A DNA stretch of 50,909 nucleotides, taken from Nocardia brevicatena NBRC 12119. GTDB taxonomy: Bacteria > Actinomycetota > Actinomycetes > Mycobacteriales > Mycobacteriaceae. Shown here one piece after another: positions 7,483 through 16,481 of the stretch. Where the stretch lies: positions 1 through 50,909 of the forward strand of contig NZ_BAFU01000065.1 of the NCBI RefSeq assembly GCF_000308495.1. The letters are read 5' to 3'. Position 1 is the first letter of the stretch; every line of letters begins with the position of its first letter. A program made the position numbers and the translations under genes. The notes beneath the pieces are model-generated. The model was not told the origin of the DNA and did no database searches. It saw only the letters and a list, made by a program, of their open reading frames with translations.

Positions 7483-10137
7483 TCAACGGTGGGCGTCGTC
7501 ATGTGCGCCTCTCGAGGGGGACGATGCGCGGTCGGCGGAGCCGGCGGAGCGGACGGCGCCCGGCGATGCCGACCCATCGGCGGGCGCGGTATCGACGGCC
7601 CCCGCGCACGCGGTATCGGGCGCATCCGAGGCGGACCGCGGCGGCACGGAATCCGCGGCCGGTAGCTCCACCAGCATGGTCAATCCCCCGCCGGGGGTCG
7701 GTTCGGCATGGACGGTGCCCGACATCGCCTCCACGAACCCGCGCACCACCGTCAAACCGAGTCCGATACCGGTGGTGTTGTCTCGATCCCCGAGCCGCTG
7801 GAACGGCTCGAACAGCCGATCCTCCGCCCCGTCCGGAACGCCGGGACCGCTATCGATGACGGCGATGAGAACCTGCTCACCGTCGCGCTCGGCGGTGACC
7901 CGCACCGGCGTGCCCGGAGGGGAATGCCGCAGCGCGTTATCGATCAGGTTGGCCAACACCCGTTCCAGCAGACCGCCGTCGGCGCGGACCGCGTGCGCGC
8001 CGACCGAGACGCTCACCCGTTCCATCGCCGCCCGGCGCAGTCCCCGGGCACCCATCCCGACACCGATGAGCGCCTGGTGCACGACCTCGTCCAGGTACAC
8101 CCGGCGCAGCTGCGGGGTCACCACCCCGACCGCGAGCCGCGACGAATCCAGCAGGTTGCCGACCAGGGCGGTGAGCTGGTCCACCGATTCCTCCACGGTC
8201 TCCAGGAGTTCGGCGGTGTCCTCGGCCGAGAACTCCACCTCGTCGCTGCGCAGGCTCGATACCGCGGCCTTGGCGCCCGCCAGCGGCGTACGCAGATCGT
8301 GGCCCACGGCCTCCAGCAACGCGCGCCGCAACCGGTCGGCCTCCAGCAACGCCGCCGCGGCACCGGCCTCTTCGGCCAGCAGGGCCTGACGCACCAGGCC
8401 CACCGCCTGATTGGCCACGGCCGCGAGCACGGGGCGGTCTCCCGGGGCCAGCGGACGCCCGGAGAGCAGCAACCAGTGCAACCCGTCGCCCGCCTCGACC
8501 GCGGTCTCGGCGGCCGCGGGGTCGCGCGGGGGGTCCGAACCGACAGAGGCATGCACCGTATCGCCGGCCACCAGGGCGACCGCGCGCTGACCGTAGGTCT
8601 CGCGTACCTGCTCCAAGAGCTTCGGCAGGTCCGCGCCGTGCAGTACCGCGCCGGCGAACATGGTCAGCAGTTGGGCCTGCCGCGACGCCTTGCGGGCCTG
8701 TCCGGCGCGTGCCGCCGCCATATCCACCAGCGCGGCGACCGCGACGGCGACGATGAGCAGCACCACAATGGTGATGAAACTGTCCGGGTCGGCAATGGTG
8801 AAGCTGCGGCGCGGCGGGGCGAAGAACCAGTTCAACAGCAGTCCCGCCAACAACGCGGAGACCGCGGCGGGAGCGACACCGCCGAGCAGCGCCACCGCGA
8901 CGACCCCCACGAAGAACACCGCGCTCAGCCCGCCGAGCGCGAGCACCGGGTCCAGGATGGCGATACCGAGGCCGCAGACCATGGCGGGCACCGCGACCGC
9001 CGCGACCCACGCCCACAGGCGACGGTGCGTGGTGAAGGAACGCCGCCGCAGACCGCGCCGCCCCGCCTCCTCATGGGTGACCATGTGCACGTCGATCTTG
9101 CCGGACTGCTGCACCACCGCGGTGCCGATGCCCTCGTCGAGCACCCGCGCCCAGCGTGAGCGCCGCGAGGTTCCGAGCACCAGCTGGGTGGCGTTGACCT
9201 CGCGCGCGAACTCCAGCAGCGCCTCGGGCACGTCGTCGCCGGTCACCGTGTGCAGGGACGCGCCCAGGCCGGTGGCCAGTTCCCGCAGCCGGGCCAGACG
9301 CTCGGTCGACACCCCGGCAAGCCCGTCGCCGCGCACCACGTGCACGACCAGCAGGTCGGCACTGGACTTGCTCGCGATCCGTCCGGCCCGACGGACCACG
9401 GTCTCCGACTCGGGCCCGCCCGTGACCGCGACAACCACCCGTTCGCGCGCCTCCCACAGTTCGGTGATGTGATGGTCGGCCCGGTATTTCGCCAGCGCCG
9501 CATCGACCTGGTCGGCCAGCCACAACAGGGCCAACTCGCGCAGGGCGGTGAGATTGCCGGGCCGGAAATAGTTGCGCAGCGCGGCATCGACCCGTTCGGC
9601 GGCGTAGACATTGCCGTGGGAGAGCCGCCGGCGCAGGGCCTCGGGTGTGATGTCGACCAGTTCGATCTGCTCGGCGCGGCGTACCACCGCGTCCGGTACG
9701 GTTTCGCGCTGATGCACCCCGGTGATCTGTTCAACCACGTCGTTGAGGCTTTCCAGATGCTGGATATTCACCGTGGAGATGACATCGATCCCCGCGTCGA
9801 GCAGCTCTTCGATGTCCTGCCAGCGCTTGTCGTGCGCACTGCCGGGGACGTTGGTATGGGCCAGTTCGTCGACCAGTACCACCGCCGGGCGGCGCCGCAG
9901 CACCGCCTCGACATCGAGTTCACCGAATTCGGCACCCCGATAGCGCACAGTCTTCGACGGTATCCGTTCGATACCGGCCAGGAGTTCCGCCGTTTTGGCC
10001 CGACCGTGCGTCTCCACCACGGCCGCTACCACGTCACGGCCGCGTTCGATCCTGCGGTGCGCCTCGGCGAGCATGGCATAGGTCTTACCGACCCCGGGAG
10101 CGGCGCCGAGGTAGATCCGTAGTTTGCCGCGCCTCAC
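7483..10137 (-). CDS. kdpD: KdpD sensor histidine kinase
   Basis: An 884-residue KdpD with full architecture: N-terminal KdpD domain with Walker A GAAPGVGKT (about 11-19) and VVLVDELAHTN; a universal-stress-type domain (about 230-350); a four-segment transmembrane block (about 370-475); a GAF-like region; HisKA with His613 in GHDLRTPL; and a HATPase domain with NLIDNALRHS and GIGLGL boxes. KdpD senses potassium or ionic status and phosphorylates KdpE. About 50 C-terminal residues are Ala/Ser/Pro-rich and extend beyond the kinase core. The start is GTG at 10137, 7 nt after the upstream 41-codon gene. No kdpFABC genes adjoin it, which is unusual. Confidence 0.96.
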   Translation of the reverse strand: MRRGKLRIYLGAAPGVGKTYAMLAEAHRRIERGRDVVAAVVETHGRAKTAELLAGIERIPSKTVRYRGAEFGELDVEAVLRRRPAVVLVDELAHTNVPGSAHDKRWQDIEELLDAGIDVISTVNIQHLESLNDVVEQITGVHQRETVPDAVVRRAEQIELVDITPEALRRRLSHGNVYAAERVDAALRNYFRPGNLTALRELALLWLADQVDAALAKYRADHHITELWEARERVVVAVTGGPESETVVRRAGRIASKSSADLLVVHVVRGDGLAGVSTERLARLRELATGLGASLHTVTGDDVPEALLEFAREVNATQLVLGTSRRSRWARVLDEGIGTAVVQQSGKIDVHMVTHEEAGRRGLRRRSFTTHRRLWAWVAAVAVPAMVCGLGIAILDPVLALGGLSAVFFVGVVAVALLGGVAPAAVSALLAGLLLNWFFAPPRRSFTIADPDSFITIVVLLIVAVAVAALVDMAAARAGQARKASRQAQLLTMFAGAVLHGADLPKLLEQVRETYGQRAVALVAGDTVHASVGSDPPRDPAAAETAVEAGDGLHWLLLSGRPLAPGDRPVLAAVANQAVGLVRQALLAEEAGAAAALLEADRLRRALLEAVGHDLRTPLAGAKAAVSSLRSDEVEFSAEDTAELLETVEESVDQLTALVGNLLDSSRLAVGVVTPQLRRVYLDEVVHQALIGVGMGARGLRRAAMERVSVSVGAHAVRADGGLLERVLANLIDNALRHSPPGTPVRVTAERDGEQVLIAVIDSGPGVPDGAEDRLFEPFQRLGDRDNTTGIGLGLTVVRGFVEAMSGTVHAEPTPGGGLTMLVELPAADSVPPRSASDAPDTACAGAVDTAPADGSASPGAVRSAGSADRASSPSRGAHDDAHR

Positions 10138-10144
10138 CGTGCCG

Positions 10145-10270
10145 TCATCGCCTGCTGCGCACCGCCACCCGTACCCGGCGATCCCGAGCGGCCGCGGCCG
10201 TGCCCGCGGCCCGGATGAGCAGGGCGGCGCAGATGAAACCGACGATCAGCGCACATGTCACCAGCGACAT
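10145..10270 (-). CDS. Small single-pass membrane peptide upstream of kdpD
   Basis: A 41-codon gene starting at ATG 10270 with GGAGAGG 6 nt upstream, one of the strongest ribosome sites in this region. It encodes a hydrophobic helix (about residues 3-25) followed by an Arg-rich tail (RDRRVRVAVRSRR), which predicts an N-out, C-in single-pass protein. It occupies the place kdpC would have. It is longer than KdpF and lacks the proline-ending tail usual in KdpF, so I do not call it KdpF. It ends 7 nt before kdpD and is probably co-transcribed with it. A role as a KdpD-associated regulatory peptide is speculation; it may also be only a leader gene. Confidence 0.6.
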   Translation of the reverse strand: MSLVTCALIVGFICAALLIRAAGTAAAARDRRVRVAVRSRR

Positions 10271-10370
10271 CGCAATCCTCTCCGCATCCGATACAACGAC
10301 CGGTTGCGCCGGAGTGTTTCCGTCTGGCCGGTCTCCTGTTTCTACCCGTGCGACCACGGCGCGAGACGGA

Positions 10371-10392
10371 TCTTTACGGGGTCTTGACGCTT
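10371..10392. promoter_or_regulatory. Candidate KdpE (OmpR-family) direct-repeat site
   Basis: Two head-to-tail 11-mers, TCTTTACGGGG (10371-10381) and TCTTGACGCTT (10382-10392), share TCTT-ACG at exact 11-bp spacing, the phasing used by OmpR/PhoB-family regulators such as KdpE. The site lies 101 nt upstream of the small membrane gene that precedes kdpD, so it could serve autoregulation. Binding is inferred from spacing only. Confidence 0.4.
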
Positions 10393-10444
10393 CGGCGACG
10401 GTGATGTGTACCACCGCGAGCCTCGTGACCTGGGGAAGGCGAGG

Positions 10445-11992
10445 TCATCGCCGGGGACTGCACAGCGACGGATCGGCCAGTTCCGCACAGGGCGTGTTGC
10501 CGTGGGCCCGTACCACGTCCTGACCGGTGTCGTGGGTGAGGAACCGCAGGAAACCGGCTCCCAGTGATCCGGCCGGAAAATCGCCGTGACCGAACGCGTA
10601 CTCCACACCCCAGAACGGATAGGCGCGATCGGTGACCGTGGCCCGGTCGGCGCGGTGTCCACCGATCGTCACGGTCACCACCCCGGAGGTCGCCGAAGCG
10701 GTGCCGAACTCGCTGTAGCCGATGGCGCCGGGTGTCGCCGCCACCTCGGTGAGCACATTCTCGCTCACCGCCACCTGACAGCGCCCCGGCCCGGTCCCGC
10801 GTCGCAGGTCCCGACAGGTGATATCCGGGGTGGGCGGCTGTTGGGCGTCGAGCAGCCGAGCCTCGAACGTATAGCGGGTGCCCGAACCGGCGTATCGGTT
10901 GATCACCCGCACCGGCAGGTCGGCACCCCCGAGCCGGTTCCAATTGTCGACCCGGCCCAGGAACAGGTCACGGATCTGCTCGACCGTCAGGTCCCGGACG
11001 CCGGTACTCGGATGCACCACCATCGCGAACAGTGACAGCGCCAACGGCCGCTGCACCAGCGTCGGATAGTCGCCCCCCTTGGGGGCGTCCCCGATCACCA
11101 GCAGGCCGGGGTGTTCGGCGCCCTCGTCCTCGAGCCGGTTCATACCGAGCTCGCTGCCCTCGAAGTCGAACTCGAAGCGCGCACCGGGGCATGTGGTGGC
11201 GTACCTGTCCGCGGCATCCCGGATGACCGGCGCGAACGCCGTGGAGCCGATCACCGTGAGCTCACCGGTCGCACAGCCCAACGGCAGCCGATCCGGTTCG
11301 ACGGCGGCGACGACGAACTGCGCGCCGATCACGAGCACCAGGAACGCGACGAGCGCCATCATGAGCAGCGACACCCGGCTCCGACTCTGGGTCAAGACGA
11401 TCCGACCACCCTTGATCAGGCCGTGCAGCTGAGGGTCCGGGTATATCCCCGACCCGGCCGAGCGCTGCAGAATCGCCAGGATCTTGTAGTGATCGGCCCG
11501 GTTCAACGGCACCTTCGGCAGATCGATCATGCCGGTACGCGTGTCGGTGTCCTCGCGCACACCGATACCGGAGGCGGGGTCCAAACAGTCTCCGAGGCCC
11601 GGATCGCTCAGCTCGGTGACCGCCATCCCGATGACCCGCCGCTGCGGGAAACGCAGGTGCAGGCCGACCCTCGCGTTCGACGGCCCCGCGTAATCCTCGG
11701 CATCGATACTGGTAGCGCCGTTGTTCTCGATCCGAATCAGGACCACCGACAGATCTCGCAACGGTGGGCCGCTCCCGTCACCGGTCGGGCGCAACTGTGG
11801 CAGCACGCCGGGGTACACCGATTCGATCTCACCGGTGACCGGAGTATCCATCTGCACGCGCCAGCCGAGCTGTTTACGTCCGACGAATACGAACTCCCAG
11901 AGGAATGCCCCCACCGGCACCGCGATACCGATGATCGCGAGCACGATATTCACAGCGTCGCCCACCAGTTCCCCATCCCCGGATCCGGACAC
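10445..11992 (-). CDS. Two-pass membrane receptor with PstS-like substrate-binding domain
   Basis: A 515-residue protein of unusual layout: a transmembrane segment at about 15-37, a beta-rich domain of about 165 residues, a second transmembrane segment at about 208-233, and a C-terminal PstS-like periplasmic-binding domain (about 240-515). The last domain is recognisable from TVIGSTAFAPVI, FEGSELGMNRL, LFLGRVDNWNRLGG and RYAGSGTRYTFEARL. Basic residues after the first helix (GRKQ) and before the second (QSRSR) place the middle domain in the cytoplasm and the binding domain outside. True PstS is a lipoprotein with no such cytoplasmic domain, and no pstCAB genes are here, so this looks like a ligand sensor rather than a transporter part. 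The start is GTG at 11992 with a weak ribosome site; a slightly later GTG is possible. Confidence 0.82.
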   Translation of the reverse strand: MSGSGDGELVGDAVNIVLAIIGIAVPVGAFLWEFVFVGRKQLGWRVQMDTPVTGEIESVYPGVLPQLRPTGDGSGPPLRDLSVVLIRIENNGATSIDAEDYAGPSNARVGLHLRFPQRRVIGMAVTELSDPGLGDCLDPASGIGVREDTDTRTGMIDLPKVPLNRADHYKILAILQRSAGSGIYPDPQLHGLIKGGRIVLTQSRSRVSLLMMALVAFLVLVIGAQFVVAAVEPDRLPLGCATGELTVIGSTAFAPVIRDAADRYATTCPGARFEFDFEGSELGMNRLEDEGAEHPGLLVIGDAPKGGDYPTLVQRPLALSLFAMVVHPSTGVRDLTVEQIRDLFLGRVDNWNRLGGADLPVRVINRYAGSGTRYTFEARLLDAQQPPTPDITCRDLRRGTGPGRCQVAVSENVLTEVAATPGAIGYSEFGTASATSGVVTVTIGGHRADRATVTDRAYPFWGVEYAFGHGDFPAGSLGAGFLRFLTHDTGQDVVRAHGNTPCAELADPSLCSPRR

Positions 11993-12085
11993 CGCACCCG
12001 AACTTTCGGCCGCCGATCACCGAATCAGCGCGGGCACCAAGACTATTCGACAGCCAGTAAACCCGAACACCGACGGCCGTGCCAG

Positions 12086-13207
12086 TCAGCTCCCGCGGCT
12101 GCCAGTCCACTCCAGCAGACCGTCCACGGGGAAGGTGTTGATGATCCGGGCCGGCGGTACACCGTTTGCCACGGCGCGAGCGCACCCGTACCCCTGCCAG
12201 TCGAGGTGGCCGGGGGCGTGCGCGTCGGTGTCGATGGCCAGATCACAGCCTGTCTCGACCGCGAGCCGAATCAGCCGCCCGGGCGGACCCCGCCGCTCCG
12301 GGCGGCTGTTGATCTCGACCGCCGTACCATGGCGGCGGCAGGCCTCGAACACCGCCTCGGCGTCGAACACCGATTCCGGGCGGGTGCCGCGCCCTCCTTC
12401 CACCAGCCGGCCGGTGCAGTGACCCAGGATGTCCACATTCGGGTTCGCCACCGCGGACACCATGCGGCGGGTCATCGTGTCGTGGTCGTCGCGCAACCGC
12501 GAATGCACGCTCGCCACAACGATATCCAGTTCGGCGAGGAGCTCGGCGTCCTGGTCGAGCCCCCCGTCGGCGAGGATATCGACCTCGATACCGGTGAGGA
12601 CGCGGAAGGGGGCGAGTTCGGCGTTCAGCTCGGCGACCATCTCGAGTTGGCGGCGCAAACGCCGCGCCGGCAGGCCATTGGCGATGGTGAGCCGCGGCGA
12701 ATGATCGGTGAGCGCACAGTATTCATGCCCGAGCGACCGGGCACAGGCCATCATCTCGACGATCGGACTACCGCCGTCCGACCAGTTGGAATGGGTGTGC
12801 AGATCGCCCCGCAGCAGGGTGCGCAGTGGGCGACCCTCCGGTCTGATCGGACGGGCCGCGGTGCGCAGCTCGCACAGGTACTCGGGCACCCGGCCCGCAT
12901 ATGCCTGTTCGATCACAGCGGCAGTCTTCGGGCCGATACCGGATAGTTCCCGCCAACTATCGACCTCACGGTGCCGAGCCAATTCTTCGTCGGTCAGCCC
13001 GGCCAGGGTATCGGCGGCCCGCCGGTACGCCTGTACCCGATGGGTCGACTCTCGGGCCCACTCCAACCAGAAACCGATTTCCCGCAGGGCCGCGATCGGG
13101 TCGGGAGGCCGTGGATCAGCGGCCGGACTCCCGGCCGTGCCGCCGGGACCGTCGTCGTCCGGTCCCGCGGTCGGACCGGACGATACGTCCTCGCCACCGT
13201 TGCCCAT
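12086..13207 (-). CDS. PHP-domain phosphoesterase with N-terminal helix-hairpin-helix
   Basis: A 373-residue protein. Residues 1-40 are a Pro/Gly/Asp-rich leader. About 40-110 resembles the HhH DNA-binding portion of PolX-type proteins ([25 protein letters not shown]). About 130-365 is a PHP domain with metal-binding motifs DLHTHSNWSDG, LTDHS, GIEVDI, SVHS, LGHCTG and DTDAHA. PHP domains hydrolyse phosphoesters, and in PolX the PHP domain gives 3' to 5' exonuclease activity. There is no polymerase domain here, so it is a stand-alone PHP plus HhH protein, possibly in DNA repair. The ATG at 13207 lies 7 nt after the stop of the reductase gene, so the two are probably co-transcribed. Confidence 0.88.
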   Translation of the reverse strand: MGNGGEDVSSGPTAGPDDDGPGGTAGSPAADPRPPDPIAALREIGFWLEWARESTHRVQAYRRAADTLAGLTDEELARHREVDSWRELSGIGPKTAAVIEQAYAGRVPEYLCELRTAARPIRPEGRPLRTLLRGDLHTHSNWSDGGSPIVEMMACARSLGHEYCALTDHSPRLTIANGLPARRLRRQLEMVAELNAELAPFRVLTGIEVDILADGGLDQDAELLAELDIVVASVHSRLRDDHDTMTRRMVSAVANPNVDILGHCTGRLVEGGRGTRPESVFDAEAVFEACRRHGTAVEINSRPERRGPPGRLIRLAVETGCDLAIDTDAHAPGHLDWQGYGCARAVANGVPPARIINTFPVDGLLEWTGSRGS

Positions 13208-13214
13208 GCCGGTA

Positions 13215-13796
13215 TCAGCGGGCCCGGGCGTATTTCACGAACACGACACCGTCGTCGAACATCTGACTGGTGACCACCCGGAACCGCTCCGGTTCGGGCA
13301 GCCGCCGACCGGTCCCGAACAATGACCGTCCCCGCCCGAGCACGATCGGATACAGCTTGAGGAAGAGCTGATCGATCTCCGGCAGCAGCGCTTGGGCCAG
13401 TTCACCGCCGCCACACAGCCAGATCCCCAGTCCGGGTTCTCGTTTGAGTTCCCGCACCCGGCCGACGGGGTCGGCCGGGATCAGCTCTACCGCCGGGTCC
13501 GGGCTCTCGGGCAGGGTGGTGGACACCACGAACTGGCGCAGATGCGCGTACGGGCTCGAGGTGCCGGTGCGCACGCCGAAGTCGTGGGTTTTGCGGCCCA
13601 TCAGCACGGTGTCGAAAGTGGCGTTGCGTTTATCGATGCCGAGGGCCTCGCGCACCTTCGTCGGCAGTGTTTCCGGATACTGAGCGGTGATGGCCGGACT
13701 GTGGTCGCCACCGACCGGGAAGAAATCCACGGCCCCGTCCTCGGTGGCGATGAAACCGTCGATGGTCGCGGCGACGTAATAGGTGAGCTTGCGCAT
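13215..13796 (-). CDS. RibD C-terminal / dihydrofolate-reductase-like protein
   Basis: A 193-residue protein of the RibD C-terminal superfamily (YyaP/YwjB type): opening MRKLTYYVAATIDGFIA, then TVLMGRKTHDFG, and IWLCGGGELAQALLPEID, the usual nucleotide-binding elements. Such stand-alone proteins share the DHFR fold and probably bind NADPH; substrates are mostly unknown. The N-terminus is secure: GGAAGGAG lies just before the ATG at 13796. The gene is followed after 7 nt by the PHP gene. It lies on the inserted side of the mutM boundary and has no counterpart in the M. tuberculosis order. It is unlikely to be the housekeeping DHFR because typical FolA folate-site motifs are absent. Confidence 0.9.
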   Translation of the reverse strand: MRKLTYYVAATIDGFIATEDGAVDFFPVGGDHSPAITAQYPETLPTKVREALGIDKRNATFDTVLMGRKTHDFGVRTGTSSPYAHLRQFVVSTTLPESPDPAVELIPADPVGRVRELKREPGLGIWLCGGGELAQALLPEIDQLFLKLYPIVLGRGRSLFGTGRRLPEPERFRVVTSQMFDDGVVFVKYARAR

Positions 13797-14004
13797 GGCT
13801 CCTTCCCGGGCGACCGGAATGGTCCGGTTCGTCAGGACACGAACGGGCGTGCTCCGCGGCCTCGACTGCCTCCTCCGGGACCGCCCCCTCGTGCCACTTT
13901 CCGGTTTGCCCGTTAAAACGGTAACTCGCCATCGGGCACTAGAGCGACCCTGTGACGTCGAACGGAAGACATCGCCACTGCCCGTGCGGGCGGTTCTCAG
14001 GGGA

Positions 14005-14895
14005 CTACCGTCGCCGGGCCCGCTCGGCGGCCACCGCGGGCTGGCACCGGGGGCAGGAATACGAGGAACGGTTCATGAACTTCTCCCGCACGATCGGCGC
14101 GCCGCAGCGGGTGCAGGGTTCGTCACCCCGTCCGTACACGGCCAGTGATCGCTCGAAGTATCCGGACTGCCCGTTGACGTTCACATACAGGGCGTCGAAC
14201 GAGGTGCCGCCCGCGGCCAGGGCGTCCGCCATCACGGCCCGGACCTCGGCGAGCAGGGTGCGGACCACGGGTCGGGTGAGGTCGGCGGCCATCCGCCCGC
14301 CGTGGATACGGGTACGCCACAGTGCCTCGTCGGCATAGATATTGCCGATACCCGAGACCACGGTCTGGTCCAACAGCACCCGTTTGATCTCGGTGCGTTT
14401 ACCGCGCACGGCCGCCACCGCGGCCTCGATGTCGAACCGGGGATCGAGCGGATCTCGGGCGATGTGAGCGACCGGTTCGGGTACGGCGGCACCGTCCACC
14501 TCGACCAACGGTGCCAGCGCCCACCCGCCGAAGGTGCGCTGGTCGACGAACCGGAGTTGGGTGCCGTCGTCGAGGTCGGCACGGATATGGGCGTGCTTCT
14601 CCAAGGGGGCGTCCGCGGGCTGCACCAGCATCTGCCCGCTCATCCCCAGATGGACGACGAGCGCGGTGCCACCGGGGCCCGAGCCCGGCTCGTCGAAGGT
14701 CAACCACAGGTATTTGCCCCGCCGCCGAGCGGCGTCCACCCGCAGTCCGGTGAGCCGCGCCGCCAAATCCGCGGCACCGGCGATATGCCGACGCACCGAA
14801 CGCGAATGGGTGACGGTGACCGACTCGATGACACGACCGCGCACATGCTCGTCCAGACCGCGCCGGACGACCTCGACCTCGGGTAGTTCCGGCAT
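14005..14895 (-). CDS. mutM: Formamidopyrimidine-DNA glycosylase
   Basis: A 296-residue Fpg/MutM that excises 8-oxoguanine and formamidopyrimidines and nicks the abasic site. The mature N-terminus PELPEVE carries catalytic Pro2 and Glu3; Lys in RRGKYLWL and the helix-two-turn-helix segment [13 protein letters not shown] follow; the C-terminal zinc finger is CTRCG...YSCPRCQ. Length is normal. The ATG at 14895 lies 1 nt after the rnc stop, so the genes are translationally coupled. The conserved mutM-rnc-rpmF-DUF177 order in actinobacteria supports the call. Confidence 0.98.
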   Translation of the reverse strand: MPELPEVEVVRRGLDEHVRGRVIESVTVTHSRSVRRHIAGAADLAARLTGLRVDAARRRGKYLWLTFDEPGSGPGGTALVVHLGMSGQMLVQPADAPLEKHAHIRADLDDGTQLRFVDQRTFGGWALAPLVEVDGAAVPEPVAHIARDPLDPRFDIEAAVAAVRGKRTEIKRVLLDQTVVSGIGNIYADEALWRTRIHGGRMAADLTRPVVRTLLAEVRAVMADALAAGGTSFDALYVNVNGQSGYFERSLAVYGRGDEPCTRCGAPIVREKFMNRSSYSCPRCQPAVAAERARRR

Positions 14896-14896
14896 A

Positions 14897-15619
14897 TCAG
14901 GATTCGGCTGTCAACGCCCGGTACGCCGCACCTGCGGCCTTCTGCTCGGCTTCCTTCTTCGACCGGCCGACGCCCTGACCGTAGGGGTTGCCGCTGATCA
15001 CGGTGGTGGCGGTGAACTCCTTGTCGTGGTCGGGGCCGGTGGAAGTGATCTCGTAGCCGGGCACTCCGAGTCCGCGTTCGGCGGTCAGCTCCTGGAGGCT
15101 GGTCTTCCAGTCCAGGCCGGCGCCCATGCGGGGACCGCGTTCGAGCAGGTCGGCGAACAAACGCAGCACCACACCGCGGGCCACATCGATACCGTGCTCC
15201 AGGTGCACCGCGCCGAGCAGCGATTCCATCCCGTCGGCGAGGATGCTCGGTTTGTCCCGGCCGCCGGTGAGTTCCTCGCCCTTGCCGAGCAGCAGGTGCG
15301 CACCCAGTCCATCCTCGCCGAGCCCGCGGGCCACCTCGGCGAGCGCGTGCATGTTCACCACGCTCGCGCGCAGTTTCGCCAGCTCGCCCTCGGATTTGTC
15401 CGGGTGCTCGTGGTAGAGCCGCTCGGTGATGCTCAGGCCGAGCACCGAGTCACCGAGGAATTCGAGGCGCTCATTGGTCGGCAGGCCGCCGTTCTCGTAC
15501 GCGTAGGAACGATGAGTGAGCGCCAGTCTCAGCAGATCCGGCGAGATCTCGACGCCGAGCGCCGCGAGCAGGCTCGTGTGGTCACCGGTGGCGCGGGGTG
15601 CGTCCTTGCTCGCTGTCAC
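14897..15619 (-). CDS. rnc: Ribonuclease III
   Basis: A 240-residue RNase III that cleaves double-stranded RNA, including rRNA precursors. The catalytic signature [12 protein letters not shown] is at residues 49-60, with downstream acidic residues in [14 protein letters not shown]. The double-stranded-RNA-binding domain is at about 165-238 ([12 protein letters not shown] ... [16 protein letters not shown]). The start is GTG at 15619, 17 nt after the rpmF stop, with GGGGCA upstream; the longer open frame would run through rpmF and is not used. It sits between rpmF and mutM in one operon. Confidence 0.97.
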   Translation of the reverse strand: MTASKDAPRATGDHTSLLAALGVEISPDLLRLALTHRSYAYENGGLPTNERLEFLGDSVLGLSITERLYHEHPDKSEGELAKLRASVVNMHALAEVARGLGEDGLGAHLLLGKGEELTGGRDKPSILADGMESLLGAVHLEHGIDVARGVVLRLFADLLERGPRMGAGLDWKTSLQELTAERGLGVPGYEITSTGPDHDKEFTATTVISGNPYGQGVGRSKKEAEQKAAGAAYRALTAES

Positions 15620-15636
15620 GAGTGCCCCGCCCCGAA

Positions 15637-15819
15637 TCAGACGGCCGAGGCGACCTGACGGCCCCGGTAGGTACCGCAGGACGGGCACGCGATATGCGGC
15701 AGGGTCTTCTCGCCACAGGCCCGGTTCGGGCAGGTGATCAGGGTAGGCGCAGCGGCCTTCCACTGGCTGCGCCGCGACCTGGTGTTGGAACGGGACATCC
15801 GGCGCTTGGGAACGGCCAC
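15637..15819 (-). CDS. rpmF: 50S ribosomal protein L32
   Basis: A 60-residue L32 opening [20 protein letters not shown], with a four-cysteine zinc ribbon at Cys30, Cys35, Cys45 and Cys48. The four cysteines mark the zinc-binding form of the protein. It begins 2 nt after the stop of the DUF177 gene, and the DUF177-rpmF pairing is one of the most conserved in bacteria. Confidence 0.99.
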   Translation of the reverse strand: MAVPKRRMSRSNTRSRRSQWKAAAPTLITCPNRACGEKTLPHIACPSCGTYRGRQVASAV

Positions 15820-15821
15820 GA

Positions 15822-16481
15822 CTACTTCTCCTCTGTGCTCTTACGTGATGTATGGGCGGTATGGTCCTCGGTGGCCGCACCCTCGTCGGGGCTGCCGCTG
15901 CCGGGCGATCCGGTGGCGAATCTCGCCAGCCCGGCCCAGCGGGGGTCAAGTATCTCATGCCGGTGATCGGGACCCGCAATCGCCATCCGCACGCCACATT
16001 CCGGGCACAGTCCCGCACAGTCGGGGGTGCACAGCGGCTGCAACGGCAGCTCCAGTCCGAGCGTGTCGACGATCAGCGGTCCCAGATCGATCAGGTCGTC
16101 GTCCATCCGATAGATCTCGTCGTCATCGGCGGTCTGATCGGTGGCGCTGTCGGGGTAGGCGAACAGCTCGGTCAGTGGCAGTTCGATGCGGTCGGTGAAC
16201 GACTCCAGACAGCGCGAGCACTCACCGGCCAGCGGTGCCGCGACGGTTCCGGTGACGAGCACCCCTTCCGATACCGCCTGCAACCGCAGATCCAGGCCCA
16301 CCTCGGCGTCGGCGGGCACCCCGATCAGGTCGAGGCCGATACGGTCGGTCGTGGTGACCGTCCGTCGCAGATCGCGCATGGATCCCGGCGCACGGCCGAG
16401 GCTGCGCACGTCCAGCGCGAAACCGGAGTCCGGCGCACGGCGCGTGCCGCTGCGTGAACGCGAAGCGGAGTCGGCGGGCAT
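15822..16481 (-). CDS. DUF177 / YceD-family rRNA accumulation protein
   Basis: A 219-residue DUF177 protein. The family (YceD in E. coli, Rv2926c in M. tuberculosis) is encoded beside rpmF and is linked to 23S rRNA accumulation and ribosome assembly. The conserved core is visible: [13 protein letters not shown], a D/E-rich stretch, and [14 protein letters not shown] with metal-binding-type cysteines. The C-terminus [10 protein letters not shown] is also typical. The ATG at 16481 has TGGAG 8 nt upstream; the longer frame upstream is unsupported. It is the first gene of the DUF177-rpmF-rnc-mutM operon. Confidence 0.93.
   Translation of the reverse strand: MPADSASRSRSGTRRAPDSGFALDVRSLGRAPGSMRDLRRTVTTTDRIGLDLIGVPADAEVGLDLRLQAVSEGVLVTGTVAAPLAGECSRCLESFTDRIELPLTELFAYPDSATDQTADDDEIYRMDDDLIDLGPLIVDTLGLELPLQPLCTPDCAGLCPECGVRMAIAGPDHRHEILDPRWAGLARFATGSPGSGSPDEGAATEDHTAHTSRKSTEEK

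Noticed and set aside
10145-10270. Calling the 41-codon peptide KdpF
   Set aside because: It is longer, has an Arg-rich tail rather than the usual KdpF ending, and no kdpABC follows.
13630-13932. 100-codon minus frame upstream of the RibD-like gene, opening MASYRFNGQTGKWHEG
   Set aside because: The first 15 residues look protein-like, but there is no ribosome site and most of the frame overlaps the RibD-like gene out of frame with Arg/His-rich junk.
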